Source: Rhizobium sp. CSW-27 (GTDB lineage: Bacteria; Pseudomonadota; Alphaproteobacteria; Rhizobiales; Rhizobiaceae). Taken from it: a stretch of DNA of 64,000 bases. The notes below the pieces were generated by a model. The model was not told the DNA's origin. It searched no databases and saw only the letters and a list, made by a program, of their open reading frames with translations. Positions 37,533 to 44,386 of this stretch are shown piece by piece. Position 1 is the first letter of the stretch. Each line of letters opens with the position of its first letter. The stretch lies in NCBI RefSeq assembly GCF_018760785.1, contig NZ_JAHHZO010000018.1:1-64000 (forward strand). The letters run 5' to 3'. The position numbers and the translations under genes are program-made.

Positions 37533-37580
37533 GCACCGGTCAACGGCGACCAGCGCACCGGAACGCGCGATAGGCGTTCC
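37533..37580 (+). promoter_or_regulatory. Candidate ANTAR (NasT) two-hairpin target in the nrtA leader
   Basis: The first hairpin has GGTC/GACC closing a six-base loop AACGGC (37542-37547), with A at position 1 and G at position 4, the ANTAR hexaloop signature; outer bases pair partly down to 37533/37556. Three bases later GGAACGC/GCGTTCC (37560-37580) forms a second stem with loop GCGATAG, seven bases as drawn, so not a canonical hexaloop. It starts right at the predicted transcription start. Confidence 0.65.
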
Positions 37581-37593
37581 TCAAAGACATCGA

Positions 37594-37667
37594 CGTCGCA
37601 AGGTTTTTGCAGCTCGCGATCCACCCAAGGGATCCGCGATGGCGCAATCTCCGAGCGGCGTTTTTTT
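37594..37667 (+). terminator. Regulated leader terminator upstream of nrtA
   Basis: A run of seven T (37661-37667) follows GCGGCG (37655-37660), which can pair with CGTCGC at 37594-37599. An inner stem CGCGATCC/GGATCCGCG (37615-37638, one bulge) stacks within. It lies between the ANTAR-type hairpins and the nrtA start, as required for NasT-dependent antitermination. The exact fold needs energy calculation. Confidence 0.55.
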
Positions 37668-37710
37668 GTGCCCGAAAATCCACGTTACGACGCAAGAGGG
37701 GAACCTGCGC

Positions 37711-39000
37711 ATGACGAAGACCACAGATGGCATGACACGCCGCACCATCCTCAAGACCTCGGCCACCGCCGCGCTGATGGGCGCAGTCAAGACGGCCTTC
37801 CCTTCCGGCGCCTTTGCGCAAGGAGCTGGCCCGGAAACCACCAAGGCCGTGCTCGGCTTCATCGCACTGACCGATTCTGCGCCGCTGATCGTCGCCAAGG
37901 AAAAGGGCCTGTTTGCCAAGCATGGCATGCCGGATGTCGAGGTCGTCAAGCAGGCCTCCTGGGGCACGACGCGTGACAATCTGGTGCTGGGCTCGGCCGG
38001 CAATGGCATCGATGGCGCGCACATCCTCACGCCGATGCCCTACCTGATCTCGGCCGGCAAGGTGACGCAGAACAACCAGCCGCTGCCGATGGTGATCCTG
38101 GCGCGCCTCAACCTCGACGCCCAGGCGATTTCCGTCGGCGCAGCCTATGCCGATCTGAAGGTGGGCCTGGATTCGGGCGTCCTCAAGGAAACCTTCGCCA
38201 AGAAGAAGGCTGCCGGCAACCCGGCCAAGGTGGCGATGACCTTCCCCGGCGGCACCCATGACCTGTGGATCCGCTACTGGCTGGCGGCCGGCGGCATCGA
38301 TCCCGACAAGGATGTCGAGACCATCGTCGTTCCGCCGCCGCAGATGGTGGCGAACATGAAGGTCGGCACGATGGACTGTTTCTGTGTCGGCGAACCCTGG
38401 AACGAACAGCTGGTCAATCAGGGTATCGGCTACACCGCCGTCAACACGGCGGAAATCTGGAACAAGCATCCGGAAAAGTCGCTCGGCATGCGCGCCGATT
38501 GGGTGGAGAAAAACCCGCGGGCAACCAAGGCCTTGCTGATGGCAGTGCTGGAAGCGGCCCAGTGGTGCGACGACATGAAGAACAAGGACGAACTGGCCGA
38601 AATCGTCGGCAAGCGGTCCTGGTTCAACGTGCCGTCGAAGGACATCGTTGACCGCCTGAAGGGCGAATATGACTATGGCAACGGCAAGCTGGTGAAAGAC
38701 AGCCCGCATTTCATGAAGTTCTGGCGCGACCACGCCTCCTACCCCTACCAGAGCCACGACGCCTGGTTCCTGGCCGAAGACATCCGCTGGGGCAAGTTCG
38801 AGCCCGGCCTCGACATCAAGGGAATGGTGGCGAAGGTCAATCGCGAGGACCTGTGGCGCGAGGCCGCCAAGGAACTGGGCGTTTCCGACATTCCGACCTC
38901 CACCTCGCGCGGCAAGGAAACTTTCTTCGACGGCAAGGTCTTCGATCCGGCAGATCCGGCAGCCTACCTGAAAAGCCTCAGCATCACCCGCATGGCCTGA
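37711..39000 (+). CDS. nrtA: Nitrate ABC transporter substrate-binding protein
   Basis: 429 residues with a Tat signal (GMTRRTILKTSATAALMG) and cut near AFAQGA. The NrtA/CmpA family body includes VVKQASWGTTRDNLVLG, HDLWIRYWLAAGGIDPDKDV and MDCFCVGEPWNEQL. The start is the ATG at 37711 behind AGAGGGGAA; a frame from 37639 would run through the T7 terminator and lacks a ribosome site. The context with NasA and NirBD makes the ligand nitrate, with bicarbonate or cyanate less likely. Confidence 0.92.
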   Translation: MTKTTDGMTRRTILKTSATAALMGAVKTAFPSGAFAQGAGPETTKAVLGFIALTDSAPLIVAKEKGLFAKHGMPDVEVVKQASWGTTRDNLVLGSAGNGIDGAHILTPMPYLISAGKVTQNNQPLPMVILARLNLDAQAISVGAAYADLKVGLDSGVLKETFAKKKAAGNPAKVAMTFPGGTHDLWIRYWLAAGGIDPDKDVETIVVPPPQMVANMKVGTMDCFCVGEPWNEQLVNQGIGYTAVNTAEIWNKHPEKSLGMRADWVEKNPRATKALLMAVLEAAQWCDDMKNKDELAEIVGKRSWFNVPSKDIVDRLKGEYDYGNGKLVKDSPHFMKFWRDHASYPYQSHDAWFLAEDIRWGKFEPGLDIKGMVAKVNREDLWREAAKELGVSDIPTSTSRGKETFFDGKVFDPADPAAYLKSLSITRMA

Positions 39001-39077
39001 CCCCTCGGCGACCGCGGGCGGCGCTGCATGCAATGCGCGCCGCCCAGACCCCGACGTGAACAAAAAGGAGAGCGGCG

Positions 39078-39974
39078 ATGTCCGTCACCCAGCTGAACCT
39101 CAAGGAAGACAAGAAACCGGCGCAGAGCGCGCAGGTGGTCACGTTCACCCCGTCACCGGCCACAAAGCCGTTCGGTACGCGGCTGATGCGGAATGCCCGG
39201 CAGATGATGGCGCAGCTTCTGCCGCCCCTCATCACGCTTGTGCTGATGATCATGCTCTGGGAGCTCGTCTGTTCTTCGCCAACCTCGAGCCTTCCTTCGC
39301 CGTCGCGCGTTCTGGAAGAAAGCTGGGAACTGATCGCCCATCCCTTCTATGTCGGCCAGGGCATCGATCAGGGCATGTTCTGGCATATTTTCGCCAGCCT
39401 TCAGCGCGTGGCGATCGGTTACGCGCTTGCGGTCGTGGCCGGCGTTGCGCTCGGTGTGCTGGTCGGGCAGAGCCAGTGGGCAATGCGCGGCCTCGACCCG
39501 ATCTTTCAGGTGCTGCGCACGGTACCGCCGCTCGCCTGGTTGCCGCTGTCGCTTGCCGCCTTCCGCGACGGCAATCCGTCCGCCATCTTCGTCATCTTCA
39601 TCACCGCCATCTGGCCGATCATCATCAACACCGCCGTCGGCATCCGCAACATCCCGCAGGACTACCAGAACGTTGCCAAGGTGCTGCGCCTCAACGGTTT
39701 TGAATATTTCGCCAAGATCATGCTGCCGGCGGCAGCCCCTTACATCTTCACCGGCCTGCGGATCGGCATCGGCCTCTCCTGGCTCGCAATCGTTGCCGCC
39801 GAAATGCTGATCGGCGGCGTGGGCATCGGCTTCTTCATCTGGGATGCGTGGAACTCGTCGCTGATCAGCGACATCATCGTCGCCCTGATCTACGTCGGCG
39901 TGGTCGGCTTCTTCCTCGATCGCTTCATCGCCTTCATCGGGCGTCTTGTCACCCGCGGCACCGCAAACGCCTGA
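39078..39974 (+). CDS. nrtB: Nitrate ABC transporter permease
   Basis: 298-residue inner-membrane permease of the SsuC/TauC/NrtB family: first TM about 52-73 after a charged N-terminus, then six membrane spans. The EAA-type loop (NVAKVLRLNGFEYFAKIMLPAAAP) comes with GLRIGIGLSWLAIVAAEMLIG. It lies between the binding-protein and ATPase genes. Confidence 0.91.
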   Translation: MSVTQLNLKEDKKPAQSAQVVTFTPSPATKPFGTRLMRNARQMMAQLLPPLITLVLMIMLWELVCSSPTSSLPSPSRVLEESWELIAHPFYVGQGIDQGMFWHIFASLQRVAIGYALAVVAGVALGVLVGQSQWAMRGLDPIFQVLRTVPPLAWLPLSLAAFRDGNPSAIFVIFITAIWPIIINTAVGIRNIPQDYQNVAKVLRLNGFEYFAKIMLPAAAPYIFTGLRIGIGLSWLAIVAAEMLIGGVGIGFFIWDAWNSSLISDIIVALIYVGVVGFFLDRFIAFIGRLVTRGTANA

Positions 39975-39985
39975 GGAGATCCGTC

Positions 39986-40786
39986 ATGGCACAACCTTAT
40001 CTTTCGCTGGAATTCATCGACAAGACCTTCGAGCGCAACGGCACCCGAAGCGAAGTTCTCAAGCAGATCTCGCTCGGCGTCGACAAGGGTGAATTCATCT
40101 CGATCATCGGCCATTCGGGCTGTGGCAAGTCCACCGTGCTCAACATCATTGCCGGCCTGATCGACGCCACCTCCGGCGCCGTATTTCTCGATGGCAAACA
40201 TGTGGATGCGCCCGGCCCCGAACGGGCAGTCGTTTTCCAGAACCATTCGCTGCTCCCCTGGCTCACCGTCTACGAAAACATCGATCTCGCCGTCTCCAAG
40301 GTCTTCCGCGGCAAGAAGAGCAAGGCCGAGCGCCATGCCTGGGTGATGCACAATCTCGATCTCGTGCAGATGGCGCATGCCAAGGACAAGCGCCCGGCGG
40401 AAATCTCCGGCGGCATGAAGCAGCGTGTCGGCATTGCCCGCGCGCTCTCGATGGAGCCCAAGGTGCTGCTGCTGGACGAACCCTTCGGCGCGCTCGACGC
40501 GCTGACCCGAGCCCACCTGCAGGATGCGGTGATGGAGATCCATGCCCGGCTCGGCAACACGATGATCATGATCACCCATGACGTGGACGAAGCCGTCCTG
40601 CTCTCCGACCGCATCGTGATGATGACCAATGGCCCGGCGGCGAAGATCGGCGAAATCCTCGACGTGCCGATCGCACGCCCCCGCAACCGCATCGAGCTGG
40701 CATCGGACCGCACCTACCTGAAATGCCGCGAGGCGGTGTTGAAGTTCCTCTACGAGCGTCACCGCTTCGTGGAAGCGGCGGAGTGA
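39986..40786 (+). CDS. Nitrate ABC transporter ATP-binding protein
   Basis: 266 residues with Walker A GHSGCGKST, Q-loop FQNHSLLPW, signature ISGGMKQR, Walker B LLLDEPFGALD and MITHDVDEAV. It is a single NrtD/CmpD-like cassette without the extra solute-binding domain of NrtC. The ATG at 39986 follows a TGAGGAGAT ribosome site that touches the permease stop; the longer frame is shadow. The four-base gap to nirB suggests one transcript. Confidence 0.92.
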   Translation: MAQPYLSLEFIDKTFERNGTRSEVLKQISLGVDKGEFISIIGHSGCGKSTVLNIIAGLIDATSGAVFLDGKHVDAPGPERAVVFQNHSLLPWLTVYENIDLAVSKVFRGKKSKAERHAWVMHNLDLVQMAHAKDKRPAEISGGMKQRVGIARALSMEPKVLLLDEPFGALDALTRAHLQDAVMEIHARLGNTMIMITHDVDEAVLLSDRIVMMTNGPAAKIGEILDVPIARPRNRIELASDRTYLKCREAVLKFLYERHRFVEAAE

Positions 40787-40790
40787 CCCC

Positions 40791-43253
40791 ATGCCGGACG
40801 GAAAAACCGAAAAACTCGTCATCATCGGCAATGGCATGGCGCCGGGGCGCATGCTGGAGCATCTCTTCGAACAGGCACCCGGCCAGTTTGACGTCACCAT
40901 CTTCAACGCCGAACCGCGGGTGAACTACGACCGCATCATGCTGTCGCCGGTTCTCTCCGGCGAAAAGACCTATGAGGACATCATCATCCATGGCGATGCC
41001 TGGTACGAAACCCATGGCGTGACGCTCCATCGCGGCGAAAAGATCGTCTCGATCGATCGAACCAACCGAACCGTGACATCGCAGAACGGGATCACGGTTG
41101 CCTATGACCGGCTGGTGATTGCCACCGGTTCCAACCCCTTCATCATTCCCGTGCCGGGCCATACCCTGCCTGGTGTCGTTGCCTATCGCGACCTGGATGA
41201 TGTCGGGGCCATGCTTGCCGCTGCCGAGATGGGAGGAGACGCCATCGTGATCGGCGGCGGGCTGCTGGGCCTTGAGGCTGCAGCCGGCCTCAAGGCCCGC
41301 GGCATGAACGTGACCGTGCTGCATGTGATGCCGAACCTGATGGAACGCCAGCTCGATCCGGCCGCCGGTTATCTCCTGCAGAAGGCGCTGGAAGACCGCG
41401 GCATCAAGGTGATCTGCAAGGCCAATACCAAGGCGATCCTGGGCGACGGTAAAGTTGAAGCCGTCGAACTGGATGACGGACGCACCATTCCCGCCTCGCT
41501 TGTCGTCATGGCGGTCGGCATCCGCCCGAGCGTTCAGCTGGCAAAGGAGGCAGGCCTTGCCGTCAACCGCGGCATCGTGGTGGATGACGGCATGCTGACC
41601 TCCGACGGCCACATCATGGCGCTCGGCGAATGCGCAGAAGTCGGCGGCCAGGTCTATGGTCTCGTAGCTCCCCTGTACGAGATGGCCCGCATTGCCGCCG
41701 CGCATCTTGCCGGCAACAAGACGCCCGCCTTCAAGCATTCCGACACGCCGACCAAACTCAAGGTCACCGGCATCGACCTCTATTCGCTGGGTGACTTTGC
41801 CGAAGGCCCGGATCGCGAAGAAATCGTCCTGCGCGATGCCACCGCCGGCATCTACAAGCGCCTGGTGATCAAGGACAACCGCATCATCGGCACGGTGCTT
41901 TACGGCGAAACGGCCGATGGCGCCTGGTTCAACGACCTGAAAAAGAAGCAGACCGACATCTCCGAGATGCGCGATACGCTGATCTTCGGCCAGGCCTATC
42001 AGGGAGGGTCTCCGCTGGACCCTATGGCGGCCGTTGCAGCCTTGCCGGATGATGCGGAAATCTGCGGCTGCAACGGCGTCTGCAAGGGCAAGATCACGTC
42101 CACCATCACGGGCAAGGGCCTGACCTCGCTGGACGAGGTGCGCGCACACACCAAGGCATCTGCCTCCTGCGGCTCCTGTACCGGCCTTGTCGAGCAGCTG
42201 ATGACGCTGACGCTCGGCGACAAGTACAATCCCGCCACTGTCACCCCGATGTGCACCTGCACCGATCTCGGCCATGATGATGTGCGCCGCCTGATCAAGG
42301 CCAAGGGCCTGAAGAGCATTCCGGCCGTCATGCAGGAACTGGAATGGAAGACCTCCTGCGGCTGCGCCAAATGCCGCCCGGCGCTGAATTACTACCTCGT
42401 CTGCGACTGGCCGGATGAATATGCCGACGACTACCAGTCGCGGTTCATCAACGAGCGTGTGCATGCCAATATCCAGAAGGACGGCACCTATTCCGTCGTT
42501 CCCCGCATGTGGGGTGGGGTGACCAATGCCAAGGAATTGCGGGCGATCGCCGATGTCGTCGACAAATTCCAGATCCCGATGGTGAAGGTGACCGGCGGCC
42601 AGCGCATCGATCTGCTCGGCGTCGAGAAGGAAGATCTTCCTGCCGTCTGGGCCGATCTCGGACAGGCCGGTTTCATCTCCGGTCAGGCTTATGCGAAGGG
42701 CCTTCGCACGGTCAAAACCTGTGTCGGCTCCGACTGGTGCCGCTTCGGCACGCAGGACTCGACCGGTCTCGGCATCCGCATCGAAAAATTCATGTGGGGG
42801 TCCTGGACGCCCGCCAAGCTGAAACTCGCCGTTTCCGGCTGTCCACGCAACTGCGCCGAAGCCACCTGCAAGGATATCGGCGTCATTTGCGTGGATTCAG
42901 GCTTCGAGATCCACTTTGCGGGGGCCGCCGGCCTCGACATCAAGGGGACGGATGTTCTGGGTCTGGTGAAGACCGAGGACGAGGCGCTCGAAGTGATCGT
43001 GGCATTGACGCAGATGTATCGCGAGCAGGCGCGTTATCTGGAGCGCATCTACAAATGGGCGAAACGCATCGGCCATGACGAGATCCGCCGGCAGATCCTC
43101 GGGGATGTCGAGCGGCGCAAGGCCTTTTACGACCGCTTCGTCTTCTCCCAGAAATTCGCGCAGGTCGACCCCTGGTCGGAGCGTGTTTCGGGCAAGGACA
43201 AGCACGAGTTCAAGCCGATGGCGACCGTGGGTTACGGCGAGGCTGCGGAATGA
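40791..43253 (+). CDS. nirB: Assimilatory nitrite reductase (NADH) large subunit
   Basis: 820 residues, six-electron reduction of nitrite to ammonium in the cytoplasm. It has an FAD/NAD(P) Rossmann region (VIIGNGMAPGRMLE; VIGGGLLGLEAAAGL) and BFD-like [2Fe-2S] domains (CGCNGVCKGKI with CGSCTGLV; CGCAKCRP). Then comes the sirohaem/[4Fe-4S] domain with cysteines in CVGSDWCRFG (about 644, 650) and GCPRNCAEA (about 684, 688). It lies between the importer and nirD. Confidence 0.95.
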   Translation: MPDGKTEKLVIIGNGMAPGRMLEHLFEQAPGQFDVTIFNAEPRVNYDRIMLSPVLSGEKTYEDIIIHGDAWYETHGVTLHRGEKIVSIDRTNRTVTSQNGITVAYDRLVIATGSNPFIIPVPGHTLPGVVAYRDLDDVGAMLAAAEMGGDAIVIGGGLLGLEAAAGLKARGMNVTVLHVMPNLMERQLDPAAGYLLQKALEDRGIKVICKANTKAILGDGKVEAVELDDGRTIPASLVVMAVGIRPSVQLAKEAGLAVNRGIVVDDGMLTSDGHIMALGECAEVGGQVYGLVAPLYEMARIAAAHLAGNKTPAFKHSDTPTKLKVTGIDLYSLGDFAEGPDREEIVLRDATAGIYKRLVIKDNRIIGTVLYGETADGAWFNDLKKKQTDISEMRDTLIFGQAYQGGSPLDPMAAVAALPDDAEICGCNGVCKGKITSTITGKGLTSLDEVRAHTKASASCGSCTGLVEQLMTLTLGDKYNPATVTPMCTCTDLGHDDVRRLIKAKGLKSIPAVMQELEWKTSCGCAKCRPALNYYLVCDWPDEYADDYQSRFINERVHANIQKDGTYSVVPRMWGGVTNAKELRAIADVVDKFQIPMVKVTGGQRIDLLGVEKEDLPAVWADLGQAGFISGQAYAKGLRTVKTCVGSDWCRFGTQDSTGLGIRIEKFMWGSWTPAKLKLAVSGCPRNCAEATCKDIGVICVDSGFEIHFAGAAGLDIKGTDVLGLVKTEDEALEVIVALTQMYREQARYLERIYKWAKRIGHDEIRRQILGDVERRKAFYDRFVFSQKFAQVDPWSERVSGKDKHEFKPMATVGYGEAAE

Positions 43254-43254
43254 G

Positions 43255-43360
43255 GCTCCCCTTCTCCCCTCGGGGAGAAGGTGCCCGAAGGGCGGATGAG
43301 GGGCTGTTTTCGATCTCTGCCCCTCACCCTAGCCCTCTCTCCGCATGCGGGGAGAGGGGA
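43255..43360. repeat. Rhizobial intergenic mosaic-type repeat between nirB and nirD
   Basis: Two palindromes separated by about 50 bases: CTTCTCCCC/GGGGAGAAG (43261-43280) and CCCTCTCTCCGC/GCGGGGAGAGGG (43333-43358). CCCTCACCCTAGCCCTCTC lies between them. The layout and text match the RIME-like elements scattered through Rhizobiaceae genomes. It occupies the whole nirB-nirD gap and could form stable RNA hairpins that differentially stabilise the transcript. Confidence 0.75.
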
Positions 43361-43385
43361 TCACATCCCGAAGAGGACATATCCC

Positions 43386-43718
43386 ATGAACTGGACAGAC
43401 ATCGGCCATATCGACGACATTCCGCTGCGCGGCGCCCGCTGTGTGAAGACGCCCGGCCTCACGATCGCCGTCTTCCGCACGAGCGAGAACGAGGTTTTCG
43501 CCATCGAAAACCGCTGCCCGCACAAGGCAGGCCCGCTGTCGGAAGGCATCGTGCACGGCAAGTCGGTCACCTGCCCGCTGCACAACTGGGTAATCTCGCT
43601 GGAAAACGGCATGGCCCAGGGTGCGGACGAGGGCGAAGTGCAGACCTTCGAGATCCGCAACGACAATGGCGCTCTGTCGATCCTGCTGAAGGCCCCGATG
43701 ATGGTGGCGGCGGAGTGA
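43386..43718 (+). CDS. nirD: Assimilatory nitrite reductase small subunit
   Basis: 110-residue Rieske-fold protein, partner of NirB. It keeps a ferredoxin-like CPHKAGPLSEG and CPLHNW, so the cluster ligands are present; many NirD proteins lack them. The start is the ATG at 43386 (MNWTDIGHIDD) with GAAGAGGA upstream; the frame upstream runs through the repeat. Confidence 0.92.
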   Translation: MNWTDIGHIDDIPLRGARCVKTPGLTIAVFRTSENEVFAIENRCPHKAGPLSEGIVHGKSVTCPLHNWVISLENGMAQGADEGEVQTFEIRNDNGALSILLKAPMMVAAE

Positions 43719-43734
43719 GGATGATGGGGCGAAG

Positions 43735-44133
43735 CTATCCGACCGCTTCGATTTCCTTGCGCGCGCAGCTGGCGAGAAAGGCCGACCGAGTCAGTCCGCG
43801 GCGAGCCGCTTCCGCATCGATGGCCTTCAGCATGCCGGCCTCAAAGGTGACGTTGGCGCGCACGACACGACTGTCGTCCTCGATCAACGGCACACGCAGA
43901 AGGAAGGCGCCAGTCGCCAGTTCCGCCCGGATATCGTCGCGCTTGATGATCTGTTCGATTGCCGAGGGTGCAGGCAGCGCTTCATCCTCCGCCCAGAGCC
44001 GCAGCGCCTCAATGGCATTGGCGATGATGTCCTCTTCCGCATCCGCAGCGGAAAAGACGCCCGGCACATCCGGAAAACTGACACCAAAGGCGCTGTCCGC
44101 ATCCTTGTGCACGAGGGCAATGTAATGACGCAT
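43735..44133 (-). CDS. hicB: HicB family antitoxin
   Basis: 132 residues: an RNase-H-like HicB domain (MRHYIALVHKDADSAFGVSFPDVPG, AADAEEDIIANAIEALRLWAED) that masks the toxin, and a C-terminal ribbon-helix-helix-like segment (VTFEAGMLKAIDAEAARRGLTRSAFLA) for DNA binding. It follows the toxin gene by 11 bases on the minus strand, inside the nitrate operon region and antisense to it. The frame extends far upstream, but only through hicA shadow. Confidence 0.9.
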   Translation of the reverse strand: MRHYIALVHKDADSAFGVSFPDVPGVFSAADAEEDIIANAIEALRLWAEDEALPAPSAIEQIIKRDDIRAELATGAFLLRVPLIEDDSRVVRANVTFEAGMLKAIDAEAARRGLTRSAFLASCARKEIEAVG

Positions 44134-44144
44134 GCGCTGTCTTC

Positions 44145-44330
44145 CTACTCGATCCAGCCGGCCTGTTTGGCAATAGCGCGCGCTATACCCGGCGGCACAT
44201 CCTTCTTCGGGTGCGGAACGACGACGGTCTGGTCTTCCTTGCGGAACTTGTGGTGCGAGCCCCGCACCGCCACCAGTTCGAAACCTTCGTCCTTGAGGCG
44301 CAGGATGATCTCCCGGCAATCTCGTTCGAT
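44145..44330 (-). CDS. hicA: HicA family mRNA interferase toxin, start codon changed to ATC
   Basis: 61 codons: the whole double-stranded-RNA-binding-like HicA fold is present, with REIILRLKDEGFELVAVRG, catalytic His in GSHHKF, and TVVVPHPKKDVPPGIARAIAKQAGW. There is no ATG, GTG or TTG in frame: a TGA stop lies two codons upstream of an ATC exactly where homologues start with Met-Glu-Arg. A GGAAG sequence precedes it. Either the toxin is silenced by one base change or it uses a rare ATC start at low efficiency. Confidence 0.8.
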   Translation of the reverse strand: MERDCREIILRLKDEGFELVAVRGSHHKFRKEDQTVVVPHPKKDVPPGIARAIAKQAGWIE

Positions 44331-44347
44331 GCCTCAGTCTTCCGATA

Positions 44348-44361
44348 CGCATATATATGCG
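44348..44361. promoter_or_regulatory. Candidate HicB operator palindrome
   Basis: CGCATATATATGCG is a perfect 14-base palindrome 18 bases upstream of the hicA coding region. It also lies 26 bases upstream of the nasA start on the other strand. AT-core palindromes at this place are typical antitoxin autoregulation sites. Confidence 0.55.
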
Positions 44362-44386
44362 CATGGAAATCAGAGAAGCCAAGCCC

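Noticed and set aside
37639..37710. Upstream in-frame start for nrtA at 37639
   Set aside because: It would run through the T7 terminator region and lacks a ribosome site; the ATG at 37711 begins a proper Tat signal.
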